Below are positions 22,860 through 33,041 of a stretch of DNA of 64,000 nt, piece after piece (the first letter of the stretch is position 1; every line of letters begins with the position of its first letter). The notes beneath the pieces are model-generated. The model was not told where the DNA came from. It saw only the letters and a program-made list of their open reading frames with translations, and did no database searches. The translations under genes were made by a program, and so were the position numbers. Origin of the DNA: Atherix ibis (lineage: Eukaryota > Arthropoda > Insecta > Diptera > Athericidae). The DNA is taken from the NCBI GenBank assembly GCA_958298945.1, contig OY282605.1, positions 25,088,811-25,152,810 of the forward strand. Reading direction: 5' to 3'.

Positions 22860-24350
22860 ATGGACACCAACAAAGAGAAAATACGCCATATTTTACAGTT
22901 TTTCTTCGATAAAGGCGAAAACGCAAGCCAGGCAGCTGAAAATATGAATAGTGTTTATGGTCTTGATACTCGTACTGTAACAGTCAATAACGCGCAATTT
23001 TGGTTTCGTCGATTCCGTTCCGGTAATTTTGATGTCAAAGATGCACCACGCTCTGAAAGGCCAATTGTCGAAAATGTCGATAAAATAATGGAAATCGTCG
23101 AGTCCGACCATCACGTAAGCACTGTTTCGATTGCCCAGGAGCTAAACATTGCACAAAAAACCGTTTGGAACCACTTAAATAAGGCTGCATACAAAAAGAA
23201 GCTCGATGTATGGGTGCCACAAGAGTTATCGCAAAAAAACCTCATGGACCGAATTTCCATCTGCGAATCGCTGCTGAATCGCAACAATATCGATCCATTT
23301 CTAAAGCGGATGGTTATTCTGTGTGTTTGGTAGGACTGGCAGGGAATCATCTACTATGAGCTGCTCCCCTACGGCCGAACTCTTAATTCGGACCTATACT
23401 GTCAACAATTGGACCGTCTGAAAGAAGCAATCACCCAGAAGCGGCCAGCTTTGGCCAATAGGAGAGGAATTGTGTTCCATCAGGACAACGCCAGGCCGCA
23501 TACATCGATAGTGACTCGCCAGAAGTTCCGGGACCTTGGTTGGGATGTTCTTATGCATCCACCTTATAGTCCTGACCTGGCACCAAGAAATTACCACCTC
23601 TTCCTGTCTATGACGAATGATTTTGCAGGAAGGCCAATTGTCGAAAATGTCGATAAATTAATGGAAATCGTCGAGTCCGACCGTCACGTAAGCACTGTTT
23701 CGATTGCCCAGGAGCTAAGCATTGCACAAAAAACCGTTTGGAACCACTTAAATAAGGCTGGATACAAAAAGAAGCTCGATGTATGGGTGCCACACGAGTT
23801 ATCGCAAAAAAACCTCATGGACCGAATTTCCATCTACGAATCGCTGCTGAATCGCAACAATATCGATCCATTTCTAAAGCGGATGGTTATTCTGTGTGTT
23901 TGGTAGGACTGGCAGGGAATCATCTACTATGAGCTGCTCCCCTACGGCCGAACTCTTAATTCGGACCTATACTGTCAACAATTGGACCGTCTGAAAGAAG
24001 CAATCGCCCAGAAGGGGCCAGCTTTGGCCAATAGGAGAGGAATTGTGTTCCATCAGGACAACGCCAGGCCGCATACATCGATAGTGACTCGCCAGAAGTT
24101 CCGGGACCTTGGTTGGGATGTTCTTATGCATCCACCTTATAGTTCTGACCTGGCACCAAGAAATTACCACCTCTTCCTGTCTATGACGAATGATTTTGCA
24201 GGTGAAAAATTCACCTCAATAGAAGATTGTGAAAATCGACTGTCCCAGTTTTTTGCCAATAGGGATGAGGGTTTCTTTGAGAGAGGCATTATGAAATTAC
24301 CTCCAAAATGGCAACAAGTTATCGAACAAAACGGTGCATATTTGACCTAA
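22860..24350 (+). pseudogene. Mar-D transposase with duplicated core
   Basis: ATG at 22860 (MDTNKEKIRHILQFFFDKGE). Two helix-turn-helix regions (FRRFRSGNFDVKDAPRS; STVSIAQELNIAQKTVWNHL), WVPQELSQKNLMDR, then FLKRMV joined directly to ILCVW: the TGDEKW first-aspartate segment is deleted. A TAG follows where a second Trp is expected. Then GIIYYELLPYGRTLNSDLYC, FHQDNARPHTS (second Asp), and SPDLAPRNYHLF, where the third catalytic Asp is Asn. The segment from RPIVENVDK to NDFAG is then repeated in frame with only a few substitutions, carrying the same deletion and the same TAG. The end is EKFTSIEDCENRLSQFF...GAYLT. Inactive. Confidence 0.88.
23061..24206. repeat. 573-bp direct tandem duplication
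   Basis: Two copies, 23061-23633 and 23634-24206, offset by exactly 573 bp (191 codons), with roughly ten substitutions between them by eye. The left edge follows AAAGG and the right edge GCAGG, so a short AGG microhomology may have mediated the event. Confidence 0.93.
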
Positions 24351-24434
24351 ATCGTCACATTCTATCTATCGTATGCTAAATAAAACCTTCAATTTAATGC
24401 AAAAATAATGGATTTCTTTTTACTACAACTTATA

Positions 24435-26415
24435 TTTTGAATTAATTTTTGAATAAAAAGTGAAAAGACAGAACTTTCCCTTATACCCAATATTTACTAA
24501 AAAGTTTCCTTCTAAAATTTATTAATACCACTCGTATGGTTAGAACACATTAAAATGTTTCCTCCAACAAATATCTATTAAGTCTATTCTTATTTTCTTT
24601 GTTTTCTGTTTATTTGATATTAGTTTCCATTACGCATATTTGAGCCAAACATTTATTCAAATTTCTATTAGATTATTTTATTTTAAGAATAAGTTCTCTT
24701 CTGCTATAAATTTTAAGTATCGTTAAATATTGGTAATATTTTGAATAGGGCTATAGAATAGATATGGTTGAATTTGTATTTTCCGAAAAAGTGAATCATT
24801 GGAAATTTCCTATAATTTTATAGCAAAAGCAGAGAAAAAATTTCCTGTCACGTTGTCATTGCAAAGCGAAATTTTTTGGGGCTAGAAAAACATCTATAGT
24901 AGACAAAAAAAAACAAATGTTTTTTTTTTTGTATTTAAGACAAAAACGTGAAAATTCAAAATTTAATGAATAAAAGAGTTCATATTAAAGGAGGGGTTTT
25001 TGGATTTTTTTTTTTTTGTAAAACAAAAACTTTCATCAAACAATAACAAATACTCGTGCTTATAAAACCGAATAGAACAGAAAACATGTCCTCATGAAAT
25101 TTCGATACAATACGAATTAATTCTCTCAAATGGCTGTATTACGGCTGAATCGTGATTTGAATAGTTAAACAACATAAATAGACTGTCCGCTTTTAAAATG
25201 AAAATTTTATTTGGGTTAATTCTTTGTGACAGTATATACAGAATAGGAAGAAGGCGGGTGGTTGTTATTGTTGGAGTGGTAGAAAAACGAAAATGAGTAT
25301 AAATGTTTGAAGGGTAAAAGTCGTATCCTTACCAAAATTTTTCGCCTCTCATATCGCTTGATCTATATGAGATCTCATCCATTTGGACCGCCATCAAAAA
25401 TGGACACATCACAATGTACTCATATGTAGATAGGACATTAACCTGCTAGTTTTATAAATTGCATATTAGGATACGATTGGAATATTGATCGATGATCCGT
25501 TTCGTTTGCACAAAACTATCTCCAAATATTTGGCTACTCGTATTTTCAAATATCGATTTTCACTTCAATGGTCCTCTGTCTTGTTTCAATATTTGTTCAA
25601 TTACAATTGAACACTTTCGTATAGATTGCATATTTTCCAAATTTGCATCACCGATGATGATGTCATCGTCATTACGATGAAATGCATTCAATTATTGGGA
25701 TTTTGTTTGCATTCATTATGGTTCTTTTTTTTGAAAATGGATGTATTTATTTATCTGTTTATTTAAGTGAATTTTCACAATATTATTATAAATAAAATTG
25801 TATATGAAAATATCAGGAAAAGAAATAAAACAAAACCAGTATTTATCCTCTTTCTTGTAGGAATATATCGTAGGTTTTTGTTACAATCGGTTGGTGAACC
25901 GTAAAATTCATCTACCTCCCTATCATTCTCTATCTATCTACCTACCTACACGTAGTTACCTATTATAGGACTAAACACTAAAGCTCTTCGAGTATATAAA
26001 AATTCATTCGACTGTAATGGATGCATCTTTTTTATTTCCACAAAAGTATATGTAATAATCAGAGCATAAAAATGCTCATTTATTGTTTGAGAATCTTTCT
26101 GGGACAAAAAACAACAAACGAAAAAAAAAAAAAATAGACCACTAAACAACAACAGGAAATGTAAGAAAAGCTTGGATCTGGATACCCACAATTCGAGAAT
26201 TAAACCGAATACACAGTAAAAGACTATGCGAACAGGATTCATTGCTGCTGAGCCACAGTCTCGGCATGGATTAGGATTGTCGTTTTTTTTTTTATTTTTT
26301 ACAGCAAATATTATTGCCATCGACTATATACCAGTATATATATACAATATAATCTATACTGATGGTAGTGTTTAGTCATATTTTTTATTAAAAATATAAA
26401 ATATTTTATATTTAC
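24435..26415. other. AT-rich DNA; simple CTAC/CTAT repeat
   Basis: No coding sequence recognised. A CTACCTCC/CTATCTAC-type pyrimidine-rich simple sequence lies at about 25911-25955. Several poly-A and poly-T runs. A possible Mar-E terminus (ACTTTCCCTTATACCCAATA) lies near 24472-24491. Confidence 0.45.
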
Positions 26416-26520
26416 CTGGCAGTGTTGTTGTTGTTGTTGTAGCCATAATAGAATCGTTCGTTAGCAGCCATACTGAAATGTTCGTGAATTTGTTTCTTGC
26501 GTTCGCATAATTTTTCATAA
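26416..26520 (-). CDS. Candidate host exon (minus strand)
   Basis: A 105-bp block reads on the minus strand YEKLCERKKQIHEHF then SMAANERFYYGYNNNNNTAR, with diverse composition and an asparagine run encoded by (CAA)n. It ends at a reasonable splice donor (GCCAG followed by GTAAAT, GT at 26414-26415) and begins after TTTTAATCAG, a modest acceptor. No stop in this frame. I do not recognise the protein. The (GTT)n microsatellite at 26423-26440 makes the Asn run suspect as chance. Confidence 0.35.
26423..26440. repeat. (GTT)n microsatellite
   Basis: Six GTT units. On the opposite strand they read as CAA/AAC repeats inside the candidate exon. Confidence 0.9.
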
Positions 26521-26620
26521 CTGATTAAAACAGTCGAACAGTTGAACCAGTAAAATGAAATAAAATCCTAAATTGTATAATTGCTTTTCTCTTTTGTTAT
26601 CGTTATTTTATTCTTTGCAG

Positions 26621-26726
26621 AGGAGAACCAAACCCCATAGGATTGCTTGGTCGATTAGTTGGATCCTTGTTTGCTCCTCTGGACCGAGGCAAAAAATCTC
26701 ATTTTTGTGAATCGCTATTATTTTTG
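26621..26726 (+). CDS. Candidate host exon (plus strand)
   Basis: Preceded by a strong pyrimidine tract and acceptor (TTATTTTATTCTTTGCAG, AG at 26619-26620) and followed by TTTTTG then GTAATT (GT at 26727-26728). One frame is open throughout: GEPNPIGLLGRLVGSLFAPL then DRGKKSHFCESLLFL. GC content is above the local background. No family recognised. It could equally be an untranslated exon or chance. It lies about 100 bp from a candidate exon on the other strand. Confidence 0.3.
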
Positions 26727-26728
26727 GT

Positions 26729-27356
26729 AATTTTTTAAACTTTAATCCGGTAATTTTGGGCTTTTCTAAGTAGCTTTGGTTTTTTTTTTGTCATTTTAAT
26801 TTTTTTTCCCTGCTAACATGTATAAAAGTATATTTTAAGAGCGTAAATATTCCATAAAAGTGTATAACTATTACTGAGCATTTTAGATTCTATTTTCTTA
26901 GTTAAAAACGCATTTTTAATATTGTTGTAGGATATTCTGTTAATTGTTTTTTTCTTTTTTTTTGTGGTGAAAATTTATTAGCTATCTTAATAATTTTGTA
27001 GTATTACTAAACTTATAAGAGTATATTAAATAAGTGGTATGCAAATAAGTGGTTATAAAATTAAATAAAAATGTCTTCTGTTTTGAGAGGTTTTAACTAT
27101 ACTGTTTTTGTGTGTTTTTAGTTTTATATGCTGCGATTGGATTTCATTAGATATTTATTTTATTATTATATTGAATTGGAAAAAATATATCAGCAATAAT
27201 TGTAGCATTTTGAAATACTCAATATATTTTTGTTGTTTACAAAAAAACAATTTAAAAGTATTTAAGTGTTTGATTTGCAAATTTCCCAATGTTTGCCATT
27301 TACTTTTTAAAGATTATTTCATGCAAATGTTGGCGACGACTACGTTTTAAGTGATT
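26729..27356. other. AT-rich DNA, no recognised gene
   Basis: Long T runs. A plus frame at 27108-27350 is Phe/Ile/Cys-rich and not convincing. Confidence 0.45.
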
Positions 27357-27834
27357 TATGCGAGAAGTCCAATTTTGAACCACTTTTTCGAGCATCTCGG
27401 CTGGTATATTACACAACGTGTAATGTTATCTTCCAAGGCTACAAGTGGCGCTAGTTTAGAGGCGTCAAATCGCACGATCTAGGCGGCCAACTCATCTTTT
27501 CAAAACGTGACATAAATTGCTTACCGCACTCATCTCTCAATATGTCCATTGTTTCACGTGCTGTGTGGCATATAGCGCCGTTTTTGTTGAAACCACATAT
27601 CGACATGATGCAGTTTGTGCATTTTCCGCCAAAAAAAAGTTCGAAATTATCAAGCGATAGCAGGCGCCATTAGCGGTTTTTTGTGGTCTGTTGCCAGTCG
27701 TTTTTCTTCAGACCAAATGCGACAATTTTGCTTATTCAGATACCCATTCAACCAGAAATGAACTTCTTTGGTGAACGTAATTTTTTGGTAAAAAACGGAT
27801 TATCTTCAAGTTGTTATCAAAGATAGGAGGTGCG
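27357..27834 (-). pseudogene. K-family transposase fragment
   Basis: Minus strand, from high to low coordinate: WLNGYVNKQNCRIWSEEKR (near 27700-27760), a gap, HKLHHVDMWFQQKRRYMPHS (normally DIWFQQDGATCHTA; the second-Asp residue is lost), NNGHIE, then ELAA..IVRFDAS, the shifted remains of WPPRSCDLTP (about 27455-27490), and a decayed C-terminus. Stops and frameshifts throughout. The right end abuts the Mar-H remnant starting near 27835. Confidence 0.7.
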
Positions 27835-28210
27835 GCAGAAAAATATAAAGACAGGAATTACTGAGTGCTTTTGCACAGCTTATTCGTTAGTCCTTTCTAG
27901 ATGTGGCGTATAAATTTCAGACTCATCCGGTAACTACGCGATCCTATAAGTGAAGTTCCGCATAAAGCATTTTCGGATGGACGTGAACTAGTAGAAGATA
28001 AATCTTACTCAGAAAGGCCTTTAACATCGAAAATTGAAACTGATCATTAGTCCTCGAAGGGCTTAGAAATAGGGTATTTCGCGTCGGATTGGACATTGCA
28101 GACATTTGGATCCGCCACCATGACAATGACCCCTGTCAGACGGCCAACGTGTTTGCTGTCGGAAAAAAAGATTCTTGTGGCTCGTATGTTTTTTTTTGTT
28201 TCCCAATATC
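27835..28210 (+). pseudogene. Mar-H mariner remnant, centre deleted
   Basis: Leader-like sequence with GTTAGTCCT (as in the 9960 copy), then FSDGRELVEDKSYSERPLTS (normally F.EGREDVEDD.RSGRPSTS), a jump to VLEGLRNRVFRVGLDIADIW, then HHDNDPCQTANVFAVGKKD (normally HHDNAPCHTA..V.EYLAKKD). The central part with the first Asp is missing with the same right-hand breakpoint as the other Mar-H copies. Confidence 0.65.
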
Positions 28211-29419
28211 AGAAAATACTTTCGATGTGAAGGCGATTCCTGCTAAAGCCGTTCAAAGATCGGTAACAATAATTAGTTTCCAGATTATTTATTCTGATTT
28301 CAAGTTCAAAATTATTCAACACTGTAATTTTAACGTATGTTGTTTGGCATAATAAATTTTTTTCCCTTCAAGGACTGGTAAAATTATTGTATAATTTCTT
28401 ACAATATTTAAGTACCAATTAACTACCGAATAAAATAAAATTTAGTACCGAATAATAATTTTTTTTACCGAATAAATCTAAAACTTACTCCAGTTTCTTT
28501 TTAAACTTAAGTGTCAATTTATAACAGATAATTTTAACCGGAGTATTATTGAACCCAATAATTTAATATAAAATATGACCTCGGATTAAATTTTTTTCGA
28601 TTGATTTGCTTAATCATAAACAAAATTAGAATTACTGTTAGGTTTTTTGACAAATTATACTAAATATATTCAAGTACAGAATGTTCGAGGGAAAATTATA
28701 CACCATTTTGCATGCGTCATGATGCCGTCCTGTTCAAAGCATATGATCAGCAATCCCAAAGCATTCCATAAAGGTGTTAAAAACGTTCAGACATATAAAG
28801 GTATAGTTCTCCAGTAACAGTAACTTTAATTATTATAATTACAGATTTAGTCACAATTTTATAATTTTTTTTGTTCCCAAATTGCTACCTTCCTACTCTC
28901 TTGCCCATTATCCTTCCCCCTTGAATAAATTAGGTCATTAAGAGCTTCCAAGCAAAAGAGTCCAGCATGAATTAAATTTGGTTTTGTTTGGGTGCGAAGG
29001 CGAAAGTTGCATAAATTAAAGTTAAATCGCTTCCCTCGCTTTCATTCGTTATCACAAACAAGCATGCTAGCCATTCCCTTGTTTGCTAGATAATCTGGTT
29101 TTTATACCATATTCATCGGTCTTGGACTTAACCAAGAAACTTTATCTCATTGCCCATTAGACAAGAAATACTCAATTTTCATCTTCGGAAAAAGCCCATT
29201 CTGACATAATAGCGAAACTCACTGTTATATTTTGAGGATTTAAAGATGACTCGAGCAAAATTTGTGGATTTTATTTGCCAGAAATCGGTCTTATAATTAA
29301 TAAACCGTTTTAATAAACAAAAATACGTTGATTTATCGACGATCGTTCAATAGTAAATTTGACACTTCTACACTTACCGAATGCCAAATATAAACTGTCA
29401 AAACTTATTTTTTTTAAAA
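28211..29419. other. AT-rich DNA, no recognised gene
   Basis: No feature supported. Around 28900-29100 the sequence is slightly less AT-rich but gives no convincing frame. Confidence 0.45.
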
Positions 29420-29656
29420 TGGTGACCTGTAAAAGAGGATGATACTTTGTTCAAAAGAAGAAAATTGTTCAAGGATTGTAGAAATATTGATTATGATAAC
29501 AGTATAAATAAGACTTCTAGTTTAGCTAATAATATAAATGTTAATAAAAATATTTTTTTAAGAATCTGGTTCTAATAATTAAAAAAAATTTAGAGAGAAA
29601 TTATTCAGAAATGGCGACCTGTCAAAGTTATATATTTTTCACTAAAAACATCCTGT
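29420..29656. mobile_element. Truncated MITE copy related to 33042-33385
   Basis: About 95 bp (29436-29535, from AAAAGAAGAAAATTGTTCAA to TTTAGCTAATAATATAAATG) is nearly identical to 33098-33188, and the right end ACATCCTGTA resembles the MITE end ACACCCTGTA. The left CAGGGTG end is not present. Nearby GGTGACCTGTAAAAG and GGCGACCTGTCAAAG look like a decayed inner pair. Confidence 0.65.
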
Positions 29657-29660
29657 ATGT

Positions 29661-29785
29661 GATCGTCGACCAAGCCATTCTGGATCCACCGGTTCTCGTT
29701 CGATCACTAAAGTTTAGCAGGACTGCACGCGTTTTTCTCTATGGTTATCTAAGCAGACAGGTCGCCCTTCTCACCTTGGCTTCAA
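29661..29785 (+). pseudogene. 5S rRNA-derived sequence
   Basis: The stretch CCGGTTCTCGTTCGATCACT, then AAAGTTTAGCAGGACTGCACGC, then TTATCTAAGCAGACAGGTCGCC follows insect 5S rRNA in order: CATCGGTTCTCGTCCGATCACCGAAATTAAGCAGCGTCGGGCGC..., then CTTAGATGGGGGACCGC. The upstream GTCGACCAAGCC and downstream CACCTTGGC fit the 5' and 3' parts. Total length about 125 nt against about 120-135 for 5S. There are many substitutions in stem regions, so it is a pseudogene or a 5S-derived SINE head, not a working rRNA. It lies between a MITE remnant and Mar-A. Confidence 0.72.
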
Positions 29786-29828
29786 AACCTTAAGTAACAG
29801 TCCGCTTAAATGGCTCCCCTGCAATTTA

Positions 29829-31073
29829 GTGTCTGTCATCAAAAAGTATCGCGAATTTTGAATTTCCGCGGGTTACGTATATTAAATTTTCGATTTTTTA
29901 TGGCATTATGTTGGTACTCGTGTCTTTCACTTATGCCGACAAATTCGGCCACTTTGAATGTTCAGTTAATATTTTACAGCTGCTTTGCTTGCACATGTTT
30001 TAGCTCGTCTTCGATTTTTGCCCATTCTAAAAAATGGATCAAAGAATCTGTATCAAATTTTGTGCGAAAAACAAAATTAATTGCGCGGACGCATTCCGAA
30101 TGTTGACTGTGGCATATGGTGAACCTACCTTGGACTGAGACAACGTTTAACGGTTCTCAGAGGGCCGAGAAGATGTGAATGACGAAAAGCGTGCCGGACG
30201 CCCGAGCACGTCAACAACTGACGAAAACATTGATGAAGTGAAGAAAATAGTATTGGCCAATCGTCGAATCACCGTTAGAGAATTTGCTCAGGACCTAAAC
30301 ATATCGATTGGCTCGTGCCATTCGATTTTTACCAATGATTTGGTCGTGAAAAATTTGTACCAAAATTGCTCAATTTCGACCAAAAACAGCATCGTATTAA
30401 CATTGCTAAGGAGCTGTTGAACTCTGTCCGCGACGACTCATATTTGCTCCAGAGGGTCATAACTGGTGACGAATCATGGGTTTATGGTTATTCCGTAGAA
30501 ACCAACGCTCCGAAAAAAGCGCGCCAAGTTCGGTCGAATGTGAAAATTTTGCTTATAGTTTTCTGCGATAACAGGGGCGATGTGCATTATGAGTTCTTGC
30601 CACAGGGTAGAATGGTGCATAAGGAATATTACCTGCAAGTTATGCGCAAGTTGCACGAAGCAATAAACGCTCGGATTTGTGGAAGAACAAAAATTGGCTT
30701 TTTCACCATGATAACGCCTCTGCTCACGCATCGTTCCTTGTGCGCAAATTTTTTGCCAAAACCAACTCACTAATAATGCCGCATTCCCCAGATTTGGCCC
30801 CCTGTGACTTTTTCTTGTTCCCGAAACTGAAGAGCCCCATGAAAGGATGACGCTACGCTACGATTGAGGAGATAAAGACGGCATCGAAGGAGGAGCTGAA
30901 CAAGATCACAAAAAATGATTTTTTGAAGTGCTTCGAGTATTCGAAAAAACGTTGGCACAAGTGTATAATATCTGGTGGGGATTACTTTGAAGGAGACAAA
31001 ATAGATATTCATGAATAAATAAATAATTTTTGAAAAAAACACAAAATTTGCTATACTTTCTGAACAGACCTCA
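29829..31073 (+). mobile_element. Mar-A mariner, longest copy
   Basis: Terminal repeats are diverged (left AGTGTCTGTCATC then AAAAAGTATCGCG; right ending CTGAACAGACCTCA), with TA at 29827-29828 and 31074-31075. At 1245 bp it is the only near full-length Mar-A in the window, keeping the leader, N-terminus, all catalytic regions and C-terminus. Confidence 0.9.
30034..31018 (+). pseudogene. Mar-A transposase, frameshifted
   Basis: ATG at 30034 (MDQRICIKFCVKNKINCADA). Stops occur near 30129-30150, then EDVNDEKRAGRPSTSTTDEN, VLANRRITVREFAQDLNISI (second helix-turn-helix, near 30270), a frameshift, NFDQKQHRINIAKELLNSVR, VITGDESWVYGYS (first Asp, near 30468), EFLPQGRMVHKEYYLQVMRK, a shift, a second-Asp HDNAS/PAH-type block near 30705, a degraded SPDL block with CDFFLFPK near 30800-30825, and the C-terminal LNKITKNDFLKCFE and GGDYFEGDKIDIHE, stop at 31016-31018. 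Comparison with the deleted copies shows they are derivatives of this layout. Inactive. Confidence 0.85.
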
Positions 31074-31210
31074 TATATTTTTCAACGCATGGTAAATTCA
31101 TGTTTGCAGCTTCATGCAGTGTGGTAGTATTTAAATGCGTTTATCATCAGGGTTGCGAAATGAGCTTTATTGTCGTAGCGCTTAGAATACACAATTCAGT
31201 ATTAATGTTA

Positions 31211-31300
31211 CGAGGTCTGTTATGCCGACAAGTTCGGCCATTTTGAATGTTCAGTTAATTTTTGACAGCTGCTTTGCTTGCACGTGTTTTGGCTCGTTTT
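31211..31300 (+). mobile_element. Mar-A 5'-end fragment
   Basis: TA at 31209-31210, then CGAGGTCTGT joined directly to TATGCCGACAAGTTCGGCCA and the rest of the Mar-A leader up to TTTTGGCTCG near 31296. About 85 bp of the leader is deleted after the first 10 bp. It lies about 140 bp from the end of the long copy. Confidence 0.85.
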
Positions 31301-32477
31301 AAAAAAAATCATAAAAAATTATAAATATGAAGTTTTTCAAATAATTTTTTATGATTTTTTTATTAAAAAAAAAAGCGATTAAGTTTGTTATCGTCTTTAA
31401 TAAATTTGAACTTTTTTTTCTAAAATCCATAAATTTTATTCAATTCTTTTTATAAATTTATTTCTTACAATAAAAGATAAAAATCAAATATTTAAATATT
31501 ATTGAAAAAATTTAAATAATAAAAAACACTATCTTTATTTAATAACTATCGAAAGTACATTGGAACATTTAAATATTATTTTTGTAAAAAATAAAATCGA
31601 TAACTTTGTAGGATTACCGAAATCCTTATTTTGTTAGGAAGCATTACAAAATCCCATCGGGAATGCACAAATCATTTATGCACAAAAGAAAGATCCATTC
31701 TATTAAATCGTTCGTTTACAGTTTATTATGATTAATATTAATGTTATTATGATTGCCATTATTATGTCTTAAATATGAAAACTCTTAGTCTCCGTCAACT
31801 AACTAACATTGGGAGCTATAAACGCGTCTCATTGGATAATCTCAATTAAGTTGAAAATTTAATAATTTAAACGTTCTGCTTTCAAAAGCGCAAATATTTA
31901 ATAAATTGAATATCATAAAATTTCTTTATATGCCATTAAATTATGAAAACTGACTATATTGTAACTTTTATGTTTATTTTAGCTACCCAAAAATAAACCA
32001 AAAATTTTACCAAAATTAATGACTTAATGTAACGACAAAAGGGGAAATTTCCTCAATCATACTCATATTAATGAATTTTCCTCAATAGTATTTCATCTAG
32101 AAAATATTATAAACTCAATGTAGTATATTGTAATGGAAATTTTTCTTTATCAACACATTTCTGATTTGTTCCTTTTCATTTCACTAGAATTGATAAGTTC
32201 CAGTACCATAATTCCTGAATATCGTATCACAACAGTACTCGTACGTTAAGTTAGGAAAATTTATTAAATTCTCTCAAATGGAAAATAACAGAATAATCAT
32301 AAATCGATAATCGTAATTTTTCTTTTTCACGCTTATAACTCCCACTAACTTTGGGAGATTTACTCCAACCAATGTAAAAAACTTTCTATTTTTGTAATCG
32401 AAGTGAATTTTTAAGCTTTAACTAATTTTTTTATTATAAAAGTTGTAATTTTTTCAAATAGAATTCAAATATTTTTA
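31301..32477. other. AT-rich DNA, no recognised gene
   Basis: Very AT-rich, with no open frame of plausible composition. Nothing supported. Confidence 0.5.
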
Positions 32478-32565
32478 TAGTACCCTGATTTAAAGACATA
32501 AGTACGCATCAATCTCGAGTTCGAATCCAGCTAGTGACTAAGCCAGAGTTGTAATTGCACTAAGA
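32478..32565. repeat. Short dispersed repeat with a tRNA B-box-like site
   Basis: CCTGATTTAAAGACATAAGT, then GTACGCATCAATC, GAGTTCGAATCCAGC and TAGTGACTAAGCCAG share order and wording with 48549-48622. GTTCGAATCC fits the RNA polymerase III B-box consensus, but the flanking bases do not form a T-arm stem, so it is not a tRNA gene. It may be a decayed tRNA-related SINE. Confidence 0.35.
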
Positions 32566-33041
32566 AATTCCATTATCATCTTCAAAATTTTTTAGTACAA
32601 ATAATAAATTATATTTTTTTTTTTGCCTTATGACGTTAATGCTATTAAAACTACTTCTGGAAAAATTTAAGTAATGCGAAATGGATAACTAAGTAGGTCA
32701 ATGAATTTACTGTCGGGCCTTTATGTCTCTGTTTAGAACTAAGGACAATAGAAATTTCTATTTCAAATGGTATGAGTATGAAAATAACATGAATAAATAA
32801 TGTAATTTGATGCCTACAAGTAGAACATAAAAATGTAATTAAAGAAAAAGATACAAAATGTCTCAGGTTTCAACGAGTGTATTATTGATGTTACTGTACG
32901 ACTAGGAGGAGAACTTGGTCATTTCTAAATGATACAAATAGTTTTATTCTCGATAGATAAGAGCAAGAAATTAGTAGAAAATTAAGTCATTAAGATGAAC
33001 GTGTTTGCTATAAACTCAAGTAACATACTAGTTACAGTATA

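Larger units (their letters stand above)
22673..24432 (+). mobile_element. Mar-D mariner with internal tandem duplication
   Basis: Imperfect terminal repeats: TTAGATGTAGTAAAAAGTAA at the left, and at the right the complement of TAAGTTGTAGTAAAAAGAAA, flanked by TA (22671-22672, 24433-24434). At 1760 bp it is about 0.5 kb longer than a normal mariner because of a duplicated segment (23061-23633 and 23634-24206). It follows Mar-C immediately. Confidence 0.9.

Noticed and set aside
32478..32565. A tRNA gene
   Set aside because: B-box-like core present but no T-stem pairing, no acceptor stem and no D-arm.
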